Positions 26,909-36,255 of a stretch of DNA of 64,000 nucleotides are shown piece after piece; positions within the stretch are counted from its first letter, which is position 1, and each line of letters starts with the position of its first letter. The stretch covers positions 4,278,001 to 4,342,000 of the forward strand of contig NZ_AP022609.1 of assembly GCF_010729485.1 (NCBI RefSeq), written 5' to 3'. This stretch comes from Mycolicibacter hiberniae (GTDB lineage Bacteria > Actinomycetota > Actinomycetes > Mycobacteriales > Mycobacteriaceae). Made by a program: the position numbers and the translations under genes. Under the pieces are notes generated by a model. That model had not been told where the DNA came from, made no database searches, and was given only the letters and a program-made list of their open reading frames with translations.

Positions 26909-28606
26909 ATGGCTCGCCAAGTGAGCGTGCGAGGGCAGAAGCCCAAGCCGGGCCGCATTGTGTTCGTCGGCTCGGGTCCGGGCGATCCGGGCCTGCTGAC
27001 GACGCGGGCGCGGACGGCGCTGACGAACGCCGCGCTGGTGTTCGTCGACCCCGACGTGCCCGAGGCGGTGCTGGCGCTGGTCGGCACGGACCTGCCGCCC
27101 GTCGCAGGTCCGGTGCCCCCGGCCCCGGATAAGGCCGACGACGCGGCCGGCGACGACGCCGCCGAGGCCGTCGACGAGGCCGCTACCGTTCCGGGCGGGC
27201 CGGACATCCGGCCGGCGCTGGGCGAGCCGGCCGAGGTGGCCAAGACGCTGACCGCGGAGGCCCGCTCGGGCGCCGACGTGGTGCGACTGGTGGCCGGGGA
27301 CCCGCTGTCGATCGACGCGGTGATCACCGAGGTCAGCGCGGTCGCCCGGACCAATATCGCGTTCGAGATCGTGCCGGGCCTGCCTGCGACCAGCGCAGTG
27401 CCCACCTACGCGGGCCTGCCGCTCGGTTCGTCGCACACGGTGGCCGACGTCCGCGACCCGGAGGTGGACTGGGCCGCGCTGGCCGCGGCCCCGGGTCCGC
27501 TGATCTTGCAGGCCACCACCTCGCACCTGCCCGAGGCAGCCCGCACTCTGATCGAGTACGGACTGTCCGACGGCACACCGTGCGTCGTCACCACCTCGGG
27601 CACCACCTGCGCGCAGCGCTCGGTCGAGTCCAGCCTCGGTGGTCTGACGGAGGCTTCGGCGCTGGCCAGCATCGATCCGGTCATCCTGCCCAACGGCCAG
27701 GAGACCTCGGCCGGGCCGCTGGTGGTGACCATCGGCAAGACCGTCAACAACCGGGCCAAGCTGAACTGGTGGGAGAGCCGCGCGCTGTATGGCTGGACCG
27801 TCCTGGTGCCGCGCACCAAGGACCAGGCGGGCGAGATGAGCGACCGGCTGGTCGGGCACGGCGCCTCGCCGATCGAGGTCCCGACCATCGCCGTGGAGCC
27901 CCCGCGGAGCCCGGCCCAGATGGAGCGCGCCGTCAAGGGTTTGGTGGACGGCCGCTACCAGTGGGTGGTGTTCACCTCGACCAATGCGGTGCGCGCCGTG
28001 TGGGAGAAGTTCGCCGAGTTCGGTCTGGACGCTCGCGCGTTCTCCGGGGTGAAGATCGCCTGTGTCGGCGAGGCCACCGCGGAGCGCGTCCGGGCCTTCG
28101 GGATCAGCCCTGAGCTGGTGCCGTCCGGCGAGCAGTCCTCGCTGGGCCTGCTCGACGAGTTCCCGCCCTACGACGACGTCTTCGACCCGGTGAACCGGGT
28201 GCTGTTGCCGCGTGCCGACATCGCCACCGAGACGCTGGCCGAAGGCCTGCGCGAACGCGGCTGGGAGATCGAGGACGTCACCGCCTACCGCACGGTGCGG
28301 GCCGCTCCGCCGCCGGCGAACATCCGCGAGATGATCAAGACCGGTGGGTTCGACGCGGTGTGCTTCACGTCGAGTTCGACGGTGCGCAACCTGGTCGGCA
28401 TCGCCGGCAAGCCGCACGCTCGCACCCTGGTGGCCTGCATCGGCCCCAAGACCGCCGAGACGGCGGCCGAGTTCGGGCTGCGGGTGGACGTGCAGCCCGA
28501 GACCGCGGCGGTGGGACCACTGGTCGACGCACTGGCCGAGCACGCCGCCCGGCTGCGGGCCGAGGGTGCGTTGCCCCCGCCGCGTAAGAAGAGCCGCAGG
28601 CGCTAG
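26909..28606 (+). CDS. hemD: Uroporphyrinogen-III synthase with N-terminal methyltransferase-like domain
   Basis: A 565-residue fusion. Residues 15-255 resemble a uroporphyrinogen-III C-methyltransferase (VFVGSGPGDPGLLTTRA, VVRLVAGDP), interrupted by an acidic Ala-rich insert near residues 65-95. Residues 265-560 are the HemD synthase (VLVPRTKDQAGEM, VFTSTNAVRAVW, VCFTSSSTVRNL). The protein cyclises hydroxymethylbilane; whether the methyltransferase half is active for siroheme is unclear. The size and layout match Rv0511. Confidence 0.93.
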   Translation: MARQVSVRGQKPKPGRIVFVGSGPGDPGLLTTRARTALTNAALVFVDPDVPEAVLALVGTDLPPVAGPVPPAPDKADDAAGDDAAEAVDEAATVPGGPDIRPALGEPAEVAKTLTAEARSGADVVRLVAGDPLSIDAVITEVSAVARTNIAFEIVPGLPATSAVPTYAGLPLGSSHTVADVRDPEVDWAALAAAPGPLILQATTSHLPEAARTLIEYGLSDGTPCVVTTSGTTCAQRSVESSLGGLTEASALASIDPVILPNGQETSAGPLVVTIGKTVNNRAKLNWWESRALYGWTVLVPRTKDQAGEMSDRLVGHGASPIEVPTIAVEPPRSPAQMERAVKGLVDGRYQWVVFTSTNAVRAVWEKFAEFGLDARAFSGVKIACVGEATAERVRAFGISPELVPSGEQSSLGLLDEFPPYDDVFDPVNRVLLPRADIATETLAEGLRERGWEIEDVTAYRTVRAAPPPANIREMIKTGGFDAVCFTSSSTVRNLVGIAGKPHARTLVACIGPKTAETAAEFGLRVDVQPETAAVGPLVDALAEHAARLRAEGALPPPRKKSRRR

Positions 28607-28628
28607 CGGTGACGGCGAGCGGGGCACG

Positions 28629-29612
28629 ATGACTGCATTTCCTCGCCAACGCCCGCGCCGGCTGCGCTCCACCGCGGCGCTGCGCCGACTGGTGGCCGAG
28701 ACCTCGCTGGAGCCCAGGCATCTGGTGCTGCCGATGTTCGTCGCCGACGGCATCGACGAACCGCGGGAAATCGGTTCCATGCCCGGGGTGTACCAGCACA
28801 CCCGCGACTCGCTGCGCGCCGCGGCCGCCCAGGCGGTGGCGGCCGGGGTCGGCGGGCTGATGCTGTTCGGGGTTCCGGCGGCGGCCGACAAAGACAGCAC
28901 GGGATCGGCCGGTGTTGCCGCCGACGGCGTGCTCAACCGCGCGCTGCGCGATCTGGCCGCTGACCTCGGCGATGCCACCGTGTTGATGGCCGACACCTGC
29001 CTGGATGAGTTCACCGATCACGGGCACTGCGGCGTGCTCGACGAACGGGGCCGGGTCGACAACGACGCCACTTTGGAATGTTATGTCGAACTTGCTGTGG
29101 CGCAAGCAGATTCGGGAGCTCACGTAGTCAGCCCGAGCGGCATGATGGATGGCCAGGTAGCCGCGATCCGGGATGGGCTGGATGCCGCCGGGTACGGCGA
29201 TGTGGTGATCTTGGCCTACGCCGCGAAGTTCGCGTCGGCGTTCTACGGCCCGTTCCGTGAGGCAGTGGCCTCCACCCTGGCCGGTGACCGGCGCACCTAC
29301 CAGCAGGAACCCGGCAATGCCCGCGAGGCGCTGCGCGAAGTCACGCTCGACCTCGCCGAGGGAGCCGACATCGTGATGGTCAAGCCCGCCATGGGGTACC
29401 TGGACGTGATAGCGGCCACCGCCGCCATGTCCTCGGTTCCGGTCGCCGCCTACCAGGTCTCCGGCGAGTACGCGATGATCGCGGCGGCTGCCGCCAACGG
29501 CTGGGTCGACGGGCGTTCGGCGGCGCTGGAATCCCTGATCGGTATCCGGCGTGCCGGGGCCGACATCGTGCTGACGTACTGGGCGGCCGAAGCGGCCGGT
29601 TGGCTGGCGTGA
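28629..29612 (+). CDS. hemB: Delta-aminolevulinic acid dehydratase (porphobilinogen synthase)
   Basis: A 327-residue enzyme condensing two 5-aminolevulinates. The catalytic Schiff-base lysines are in AYAAKFASAFYGPFR and VMVKPAMGYLD. The ADTCLDEFTDHGHCGVL stretch carries the metal-site Cys and Asp residues. The ATG at 28629 begins 22 bases after the hemD stop. The next gene overlaps as GTGA. Confidence 0.96.
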   Translation: MTAFPRQRPRRLRSTAALRRLVAETSLEPRHLVLPMFVADGIDEPREIGSMPGVYQHTRDSLRAAAAQAVAAGVGGLMLFGVPAAADKDSTGSAGVAADGVLNRALRDLAADLGDATVLMADTCLDEFTDHGHCGVLDERGRVDNDATLECYVELAVAQADSGAHVVSPSGMMDGQVAAIRDGLDAAGYGDVVILAYAAKFASAFYGPFREAVASTLAGDRRTYQQEPGNAREALREVTLDLAEGADIVMVKPAMGYLDVIAATAAMSSVPVAAYQVSGEYAMIAAAAANGWVDGRSAALESLIGIRRAGADIVLTYWAAEAAGWLA

Positions 29613-30049
29613 CGGCCCCGCCCGAGGGCACCCGCCCCCCGGCCGAGGGCGCGCCCCCCCGCCCCGCCGATGTCGACACCGCGTTCTGGCTGTGGCTGGT
29701 CGCCCTGCCGCTGATGACGTGCGAATACGTGGTGAACATGCTGACCGGCCCGCAGATCGCGGGCCCCGAGATCGTCTATCCGGTCGCGGGGCTCACCGCG
29801 GTCGTGGTGATGGTCGTGGTCGCGACGTTTCTGATGTTGATGCGTTCGGGCTACCGGTGGGCGCGCACCGTGCTGACCGGCGGAGGAATCGGCGCCATGG
29901 CGTACGGGCTCAGCGGGCTCACCGACGCCGACGCACGGCCGTCGGTCGCCGTCCTGGCTGCAATCACCGGAATCGTCGGATCGGTGCTGATAGCCGCGGG
30001 CACGTTCCTGGTGCACCGCGCGGAGGCCAACGCCTACTTCGTCCGGTAG
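29609..30049 (+). CDS. Small membrane protein, Rv0513-like
   Basis: A 146-residue protein with a Pro-rich N-terminal tail and four predicted membrane helices (AFWLWLVALPLMTCEYV, AGLTAVVVMVVVATFLMLM, TGGGIGAMAYGLSGL, AAITGIVGSVLIAAGTFLV). GTG at 29609 shares GTGA with the hemB stop; a TTG 9 bases upstream is possible. Position matches Rv0513, the last gene of the heme operon. Function unknown. Its stop abuts the convergent GH5 gene. Confidence 0.82.
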   Translation: MTAPPEGTRPPAEGAPPRPADVDTAFWLWLVALPLMTCEYVVNMLTGPQIAGPEIVYPVAGLTAVVVMVVVATFLMLMRSGYRWARTVLTGGGIGAMAYGLSGLTDADARPSVAVLAAITGIVGSVLIAAGTFLVHRAEANAYFVR

Positions 30050-32248
30050 TTACCCGGCCGCCGACGTCACGACGACCTCGACGGTGCCGGCACCGTCGGC
30101 GGCGATGACCAGCACCGGTGCGCCGGGTGCCGAGACCACGTGCCCGCCGGTGACACTGACCTGGTAGCCGTCGGGGTACTGAATGGTCGGCACCGCGATC
30201 TCGGTCTGGGCGCCGGCAGCGAAGTGTCCTGCGCCGCTGGCCATCTGGGTGGAGTAGCTGAGCTGGAAAACGCCGGCGCCGTACGACCAGGAGATCGGGG
30301 TGCCGGCAACGACCTGCGCGTAGGGCACCGCCGACGCCTCCAGCCTGGCCCAGTCGACGTTGTCGCCGACCGGCGGCTTGCTGGGGTCATAGACCAGCGC
30401 CGCCCAGGGGCCGCTGCCGGTGAGGCTGGGCGTGCCGTTGTAGGCCCACTGCGACCAGCCCCACATCCGCTGGTCGGCGTTGTTCATCACCCGCATGATT
30501 TCGTCGGCGCCGTTCGCCGACCCGTACTCGGTGATCAATCCCGGCACCTCGTACCTGCTGGTGTAGGCCTCGCCGTTGGCGGCCAGCAGGTCGATGTAGT
30601 CCGGGCACAGCGGCGAGAGGGCCGCGCTCACGCTGGTCAGCATGCAGTAGTCGTGGAATGCGAAGACGCCGTGGGGGTCGTCCACCTCGCGCAGCTGCGT
30701 CGGAACCGCCTCGTTGAACAGGGTGTTGGGCTCGTAGATCATCGGTGTGGTCGGGTCGACGGACCGGATCGCCGCGCTGACCTGGTTGTAGAACGGAGTC
30801 AGCTGTTGAGCTTCGAAGTAGGAATTGCCGAATATCGTTGACAGCCATGTCGACCCGGGCCACGGTTCGTTGATGATCTCGTAGCCGGCGATGTTGGGGT
30901 CGTCCTTGAAGTAGTCCGCGACGGCCTGTGTCATGCGCGCGTAGTGGTTGAGCAGCCCCACCCCGTCGGGGCCTTTGGTGTTGGACCAGAACGCATCCCA
31001 GGCGTGGTTCTGGGCGGGGTTCAGCGGGTAGTTGAGCCCGAAGCCGATGTCGGGGTTGGGCAGTCCGCCGGTCTGGGTGGCCCACTCCGGCGCGCCCTCG
31101 CCGCGGAAGACCGGGCTGAAGTCGTCCTGGTGGAAGTCGATGATGCTGACGATGCCGTATCTGCCCAGGATCTGCACGGTCGTCTGGATCGAGGCCAGGT
31201 AGTTGTAGTCGATGACACCGGGCTCCGGCTCCACTCCCGCCCAGATGACGCCCAAACGCACCGAGTTGAAGCCGTTGGCCGCCAGGAACGCCGCGTCGTC
31301 CTCGTCGAATCCGCCGGCGGCCGGCTCGTAGGGCGGAATCTTGTAGACCTCGTTGAAACCGTGCATGACCAGCACCCGGCCGTCGGCGCCGGTGATCCAG
31401 GTCCCGGTGGTGCTGATGCCGGCGACGGCGGCAGGGGCACCGTCGAGCGTGCCGAAGTGGCCGTGATCGCCGTGGGCGCCGACCAGCAGGCCGGCGTTGC
31501 CGCCCGCGCCGCCGAGGGCGGGCAGGTCGCCGGGGCCGCTGTAGACGCCGTTGCCGGCATCCCCGCCGAGGCCGCCGATGCCGATCAGCCAGCCGCCGTT
31601 GCCGCCGTCCCCGCCGTTACCGCCGAGGCCGCCGTCTGCGCCGTCGCCGCCGTCACCGCCATTGCCGATCATGCCGGCGTTGCCGCCGGCGCCTCCCGTC
31701 CCGCCGGAACCGGTGTTGTCCCAACCGTCCCCACCGTCGCCGAACAGCCAGCCGCCATGGCCGCCGTTGGGTGCGGCGGCGGTACCGTCCACGCCGTCGC
31801 CGATCAGGGGGCGACCGGTGAGCAGGAGGGTGGGCTGGTTGACCAGGCTGAGCAGTAGTTGGCCGAGGTCGCTGTTGACCACGTCTTCCAGGCCGTCGTG
31901 GATCGGGGTGTAGAGGTACTGCAACAGCCAGGTGTTGGGATCGACGGCCGGTCCGGCCAGGGCTTCGCCGCTGAACGCGTTCAGAGCGGCATCCCAGTGG
32001 TCGGGGCTCAGGAAGGTTTCCCAGGCGTCCGGCGAGAACACCGCATCCCAGTCCGGCGCACCGGTCGTGGCGTCCAGAAACGGTTCCAGGATCTGGTCGG
32101 TCATCGGGTCGAAGAAGTCAGCGTGGGCTCCGGGCGCAGCGGCCAGCGGCCCCATCCCGAACGTCAGCACCGCCCCGGTGGAGGCGGCGAGACCGACGAC
32201 TCGGGTGTGCATGGCGGGCTCTGCTGCAGTGCGGTAGCGGCGCATCAT
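30050..32248 (-). CDS. Secreted GH5-family glycosidase with PGRS-like glycine-rich spacer
   Basis: A 732-residue exported enzyme. An N-terminal signal peptide ends near APGAHA (residue about 43). A hydrophilic region follows, then about 100 residues of GGxGG repeats typical of PE_PGRS proteins (about 31480-31790), but no PE domain. The C-terminal half is a glycoside hydrolase family 5 domain of the endoglycoceramidase/cellulase type: GFNSVRLGVIW, IIDFHQDDFSP, acid-base Glu in EIINEPWPG, nucleophile Glu in LITEYGSANG. It would cut beta-glucosidic bonds outside the cell. I chose the ATG at 32246-32248 because GGAGAGGG lies upstream. Confidence 0.86.
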   Translation of the reverse strand: MMRRYRTAAEPAMHTRVVGLAASTGAVLTFGMGPLAAAPGAHADFFDPMTDQILEPFLDATTGAPDWDAVFSPDAWETFLSPDHWDAALNAFSGEALAGPAVDPNTWLLQYLYTPIHDGLEDVVNSDLGQLLLSLVNQPTLLLTGRPLIGDGVDGTAAAPNGGHGGWLFGDGGDGWDNTGSGGTGGAGGNAGMIGNGGDGGDGADGGLGGNGGDGGNGGWLIGIGGLGGDAGNGVYSGPGDLPALGGAGGNAGLLVGAHGDHGHFGTLDGAPAAVAGISTTGTWITGADGRVLVMHGFNEVYKIPPYEPAAGGFDEDDAAFLAANGFNSVRLGVIWAGVEPEPGVIDYNYLASIQTTVQILGRYGIVSIIDFHQDDFSPVFRGEGAPEWATQTGGLPNPDIGFGLNYPLNPAQNHAWDAFWSNTKGPDGVGLLNHYARMTQAVADYFKDDPNIAGYEIINEPWPGSTWLSTIFGNSYFEAQQLTPFYNQVSAAIRSVDPTTPMIYEPNTLFNEAVPTQLREVDDPHGVFAFHDYCMLTSVSAALSPLCPDYIDLLAANGEAYTSRYEVPGLITEYGSANGADEIMRVMNNADQRMWGWSQWAYNGTPSLTGSGPWAALVYDPSKPPVGDNVDWARLEASAVPYAQVVAGTPISWSYGAGVFQLSYSTQMASGAGHFAAGAQTEIAVPTIQYPDGYQVSVTGGHVVSAPGAPVLVIAADGAGTVEVVVTSAAG

Positions 32249-32405
32249 CCGAACCCTCTCCAAGGCAGGGACAAACCTGTGCAAAGCATGTATGCAGGCC
32301 AAAATCTAACTCGACCTACTTGCGCGTAAGGTAAGGATCGCCGAAAATCCCGCCACCCCGCGGCCCTGTGCACCGCGTTTGGGCGTCGCGTTAGGCTGAC
32401 CCGAC

Positions 32406-32945
32406 ATGTCTGATTCCCAGCCGCAGCCCGCACCGCTGTTCTTCGAGAGCGGTGCCAGCTGGTACTGGGTGCTCTTCGGTCCGATCTCCGCGGGCCTGCT
32501 GTTGGTGATCCAGCACTCCAGCGGCTTCGGTTTCCAGCCGCTGGTCCCGGCGATCCTGCTGGTGCTCGTCTCGCTGATGCTCGCCATCCAGGTGAAAGCC
32601 GCACGCATCCACACCTCGGTCGAACTCACCGAGGACACGCTGCGCCAAGGCACCGAGACCATTCGGGTGGCCGACATCGTCGCGCTCTATCCCGAGGCCG
32701 AACGGCCCACCGGTTGGGGCAAGCAGGTGCTGCAGAAGTGGCAGGAATCCCGCGCGCTCGGGGAGCTGAGCGGTGTTCCCCGACGCCGGGTGGGGATCGG
32801 CCTGCGGCTGCGCGGCCGGCGCACCGTGCAGGCCTGGGCGCGCGACCACCGCCGACTGCGTGCGGCTCTGGGAGAGCTGATCCCCGAGACCGTCCCGCCG
32901 GGCGGGCCCGCTGAGACCGACGTCGACGACGGATCGTCGTGGTGA
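32406..32945 (+). CDS. Conserved membrane protein, possible PH-like domain
   Basis: A 179-residue protein. Two hydrophobic segments near the N terminus (WYWVLFGPISAGLLLVI and LVPAILLVLVSLMLAI) are followed by a soluble, basic domain of about 110 residues whose beta-rich pattern (SVELTEDTLRQGTETI) recalls DUF3093 or bacterial PH domains. I do not recognise the function. The next small gene starts in a GTGA overlap with its stop, and the metal ATPase starts in another, so the three form one unit. Confidence 0.75.
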   Translation: MSDSQPQPAPLFFESGASWYWVLFGPISAGLLLVIQHSSGFGFQPLVPAILLVLVSLMLAIQVKAARIHTSVELTEDTLRQGTETIRVADIVALYPEAERPTGWGKQVLQKWQESRALGELSGVPRRRVGIGLRLRGRRTVQAWARDHRRLRAALGELIPETVPPGGPAETDVDDGSSW

Positions 32946-33232
32946 GAACCGGCCCGCTCATCCGGTCCCTGGTCGAACTGGCCCTGGCGGCCGCCGCGGC
33001 GGTGGGCTGCGCGGCCAGTTGGCTGCAGGTGCGCTACCCGGTGGTGGTCGCCCCGGTCATCGACGGCGAACCGGCCACCGTCTCGATCGGCTACCACCCT
33101 CCGATGCTGCTGCTGGCATGGGTGTTGGCGACGACGGCGGGGGTACTGGCGGTGGTGGGCGCCGCGCGGTTGCGTCGCGCCCGCCGCACCGCCCGGGGTC
33201 AATACCCCACGGGGGTATCATCGGCGGCGTGA
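32942..33232 (+). CDS. Small membrane protein preceding the metal ATPase
   Basis: A 96-residue protein with two hydrophobic helices (LVELALAAAAAVGCAASWLQV and LLLAWVLATTAGVLAVVGA) and a basic C-terminal tail. It overlaps both neighbours by 4 bases (GTGA at each junction), which supports it as a translated gene. A similar small membrane gene precedes ctpV in M. tuberculosis (Rv0968), so it may act with the ATPase. A perfect CsoR-like palindrome lies inside its last codons. Confidence 0.72.
   Translation: MRTGPLIRSLVELALAAAAAVGCAASWLQVRYPVVVAPVIDGEPATVSIGYHPPMLLLAWVLATTAGVLAVVGAARLRRARRTARGQYPTGVSSAA
33202..33218. promoter_or_regulatory. CsoR-family-like operator ATACCCC-N3-GGGGTAT
   Basis: A perfect palindrome with 7-bp arms and a 3-base spacer, ending 10 bases before the GTG of the metal ATPase. 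GC-tract palindromes flanked by TA are the known target type of CsoR/RicR copper repressors. No csoR-like gene is in this window, so the regulator would act from elsewhere. Confidence 0.6.
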
Positions 33233-35334
33233 TCACCACCGACCTCGAGCTGCGGGGAATGACGTGTGCGTCGTGCGCGGCGCGGGTGGAGCGCGCTTTG
33301 AACGCCCTGGACGGGGTGGCGGCCACGGTCAACTTCGCGGTCGAGCGAGCCCATATCGAACACCAGCCCCATGTCTCGCCCGCCGACCTGGTGAACACCG
33401 TCGAAGCGACCGGATACCAGGCCGCCGTGCTCGGCTCGGCCGGCGAACACCATGGCGGGCACGCCGACGTATCCGCCGGCCAACTGCGCACCCGGCTGAT
33501 CGTCTCGGCCCTGCTGGCCGCGCCCGTGGTGGCGCTGTCGATGGTGATGGCCTGGCAGTTCAGCGGTTGGCAGTGGGTCGCCCTCGCGCTGACCACCCCG
33601 ATCGTGTTCTGGGGCGGTTATCCGTTCCATCGTGCCGCTGCGCGCACCGCCGTGCACCGTGCCGCCACCATGGACACCCTGGTCTCGCTGGGCACCTGCG
33701 CCGCCTATCTGTGGTCGGTGGTGGCGGTGTGCACGGGGGCGGGCCACGTGTACTTCGAAGTGGCCGCCGTGGTCACGGTATTTCTGCTGGCCGGCCGGTT
33801 TGCCGAGTCGCACGCCAAACGGTCGGCGGGCGCAGCGCTGCGCGAACTGCTGGAGCTCGGCGCCAAAGACGCCACGGTCATGAGCGCGGACGGGTCCACC
33901 GAGACCCGGGTGCCGATCGCCGACCTTCGGGTCGGTGACGTCATCGTCGTGCGGCCGGGGGAGCGAGTCGCCGCCGACGGCGTCGTCGTCGACGGGGCCA
34001 GCGCCCTGGACACCGCGGCGATGACCGGCGAACCGCTGCCGGTGGACGTCGCCGTCGGCGATTCGGTGCTGGGTGGTTCGCTCAACACCACCGGGCGGGT
34101 GTTGGTTCGGGCCGCCAAAGTCGGCGCCGACACCCAGCTGGCGCGGATGGCCACCATGGTCGCCGACGCCCAGGCCGGCAAGGCCTCGGTCCAGCGACTT
34201 GCCGATCGGGTCTCGGCGGTGTTTGTGCCCGCAGTGCTGGGTATCGCCGCGCTCACGCTGGCCGGCTGGCTGCTGACCGGCGCGTCCGCCGCGGCGGCGT
34301 TCACCGCGGCGGTGGCCGTGCTCATCATCGCCTGCCCGTGCGCGCTCGGGTTGGCCACGCCGACCGCCATCCTGGTCGGCACCGGCCGTGGTGCGCAGCT
34401 GGGCATCCTGATCAAGAACCCGCAGGTGCTCGAGACCGTCAAGGACATCGACACCGTCGTGCTGGACAAGACCGGCACCGTTACCAGCGGCGTGATGTCC
34501 GTCGGCGGCCTCGCGGCCGAACCGGGCGAGGACCCGGACACGGTGCTGGCCCGAGCCGCCGCCGTCGAGGCGGCGTCCGAGCATCCGATCGCCACGGCCA
34601 TCGTCGCCGGGGCCAAGGCCGCCGGCCTGCAGATCGCCCCGGTGACCGATTTCGTCAGCCGGCCCGGCCACGGTGTGACCGGGGTCGTCGACGGCCTGCG
34701 GGTCGAGGTCGCGCGGGCGGCCGCCGCGGACGAGACCGGGACCGCGGTGGAGGTCTGCTGGGAAGGGCAGGTGCGCGGGACGATCACCGTGACCGACACG
34801 GTTCGGCCCACGAGCGCGGCCGCGGTGGCGCAGCTCAAAGCCCTGGGCATCACCCCGATCCTGCTCACCGGCGACGGTGCGGCGGCGGCCCGCAGGGTGG
34901 CCGGGCAGGTCGGTATCGACTCCGGCAACGTCATCGCCGACGTGTTGCCCGCGGACAAGGCTGCCGAGGTCAAGCGCCTGCAGGCCGACGGTCGGCGGGT
35001 GGCCATGGTCGGTGACGGCGTCAACGATTCGGTGGCGCTGGCCACCGCCGATATCGGGATGGCGATGGGCACCGGTACGGACGCCGCCATCGAGGCCGGT
35101 GATGTCACCCTGGTGCGCGGCGACCTCGGCACGGTGCCCACCGCGCTTCGGCTGTCGGCGCGCACCCTGCGCATCATCCGGCAGAACCTCGGCTGGGCGT
35201 TCGGCTACAACGTGGCGGCCATCCCGCTCGCGGCGGCCGGGTTGCTCAACCCGATGATCGCGGGCGCGGCGATGGCCGCCTCATCGGTCCTGGTGGTCGC
35301 CAACAGCCTGCGGCTTCGTCGTTTCGCGCGATAA
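33229..35334 (+). CDS. Heavy-metal P1B-type ATPase, probably copper exporting (Ctp family)
   Basis: A 701-residue pump. The N-terminal heavy-metal-associated domain has GMTCASCAARVE. The membrane motif CPC is in IIACPCALGLATP. The phosphorylation site is DKTGTVTSG, and MVGDGVNDSVAL forms the hinge. HMA CxxC plus CPC indicates Cu(I) or a related soft metal, as in CtpA, CtpB or CtpV. Of the possible starts I use GTG at 33229, which overlaps the preceding stop and puts the HMA domain at the N terminus. A longer frame from 33019 would overlap the upstream gene entirely. Confidence 0.93.
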   Translation: MITTDLELRGMTCASCAARVERALNALDGVAATVNFAVERAHIEHQPHVSPADLVNTVEATGYQAAVLGSAGEHHGGHADVSAGQLRTRLIVSALLAAPVVALSMVMAWQFSGWQWVALALTTPIVFWGGYPFHRAAARTAVHRAATMDTLVSLGTCAAYLWSVVAVCTGAGHVYFEVAAVVTVFLLAGRFAESHAKRSAGAALRELLELGAKDATVMSADGSTETRVPIADLRVGDVIVVRPGERVAADGVVVDGASALDTAAMTGEPLPVDVAVGDSVLGGSLNTTGRVLVRAAKVGADTQLARMATMVADAQAGKASVQRLADRVSAVFVPAVLGIAALTLAGWLLTGASAAAAFTAAVAVLIIACPCALGLATPTAILVGTGRGAQLGILIKNPQVLETVKDIDTVVLDKTGTVTSGVMSVGGLAAEPGEDPDTVLARAAAVEAASEHPIATAIVAGAKAAGLQIAPVTDFVSRPGHGVTGVVDGLRVEVARAAAADETGTAVEVCWEGQVRGTITVTDTVRPTSAAAVAQLKALGITPILLTGDGAAAARRVAGQVGIDSGNVIADVLPADKAAEVKRLQADGRRVAMVGDGVNDSVALATADIGMAMGTGTDAAIEAGDVTLVRGDLGTVPTALRLSARTLRIIRQNLGWAFGYNVAAIPLAAAGLLNPMIAGAAMAASSVLVVANSLRLRRFAR

Positions 35335-35377
35335 GGCCGGGAACGCCGGCCGGGGTGTTGCGTGTGTCGGGCCGGAG

Positions 35378-36211
35378 TCAGGAGTCCAGCCAGCTCAACT
35401 GCGCCGGCAGCTGGCTGCGCCAGTAGGACACATCGTGGCCGCCGGGCGAAAAGCCCCCGGCCGGCGGCGGATTCAGGTGGGCGACGAAACTCTTGGTCGC
35501 GTAGGCGAAGCTGTCCCCGGTACCGCAGTCCACCCGCAGCGGGATCGGCGCCAACCGCGGCACCAGGTTGAACACCGAGTTGGTCCGCCAGTCATCGACA
35601 CTGTCGAATGCACCGGCGGGCGCGCCGAAATACGTCATATAGATCGCCGGGCTGATGGCGCAGATGCCGGCGGTGCGTGCCGGGCCCAGACGGGTGCCCA
35701 GCAGCAGTGCGCCGTAGCCGCCCATCGACCAGCCCATGAACGCGACGCGGGAGGTGTCGATGCCCTTTTCGGTCAGCATCGGGATCAGCTCGTGCAGCAC
35801 CATGGCGCCGGAGTCCTCGCCGGAGCTGTGCGGCCGCCAATAGGAGTTGCCGCCGTCGACGGCCACCACCGCGAACGGGGGCCGGCCGGCCGCGGCCAGC
35901 CTCGCCAGCTCCTCCTCCACACCCAGATCCATCACCCATGCGGCATCGCCGTCCTTGCAGTGCAGGGCGATCACCGGCCGCAGGGGAGCGGTCTGCCCCG
36001 GCGGGCGGGCGATGATCCAGTTGGTCTCGACGCCACCACGAGCCGCCGACACAAACGACCCGGATTCCCATGTGGGGTAACTGTTACCGGTGGCCCGGGA
36101 GGCGGCCGGGCGCCGAAGCGCACCCGCTCCGAACAGGCCCGCAGCCCCCACCGCGCCGACCCCAAGGCGCAAAGCAGCCCGGCGGGTCACATCAGCCATG
36201 GGCAGCATCAT
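35378..36211 (-). CDS. Tat-exported alpha/beta-hydrolase esterase (Rv0519c-like)
   Basis: A 277-residue esterase of the D/PHB-depolymerase or antigen-85-like type. The N terminus has a twin-arginine signal (TRRAALRLGVGAVGAAG). The nucleophile elbow is GWSMGGYGA, with VVAVDGGNSYW upstream and a GGHDVSYW His motif near the end. It should be exported folded and hydrolyse an ester in the cell envelope. ATGs at 36209-36211, 36206-36208 and 36197-36199 are all possible, and none has a good ribosome site. Similar to M. tuberculosis Rv0519c, which also lies between hemB and hemL. Confidence 0.87.
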   Translation of the reverse strand: MMLPMADVTRRAALRLGVGAVGAAGLFGAGALRRPAASRATGNSYPTWESGSFVSAARGGVETNWIIARPPGQTAPLRPVIALHCKDGDAAWVMDLGVEEELARLAAAGRPPFAVVAVDGGNSYWRPHSSGEDSGAMVLHELIPMLTEKGIDTSRVAFMGWSMGGYGALLLGTRLGPARTAGICAISPAIYMTYFGAPAGAFDSVDDWRTNSVFNLVPRLAPIPLRVDCGTGDSFAYATKSFVAHLNPPPAGGFSPGGHDVSYWRSQLPAQLSWLDS

Positions 36212-36255
36212 CGCGCGGCGGCCCCGGGCGGATCAGCTCGGCGCACCACCCTTGA

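Noticed and set aside
25649..29014. A 1121-codon open frame on the minus strand across the heme genes
   Set aside because: It is a shadow of GC-rich codon bias in hemA, hemC, hemD and hemB, which are certain. The product is low complexity with no motif.
30050..32248. Calling the glycine-rich protein a PE_PGRS
   Set aside because: There is no PE domain. The N terminus is a normal signal peptide and the C terminus is a GH5 enzyme.
33019..33228. Longer N terminus for the metal ATPase
   Set aside because: It would overlap the small membrane gene over most of its length and put 70 Arg/Gly-rich residues before the HMA domain.
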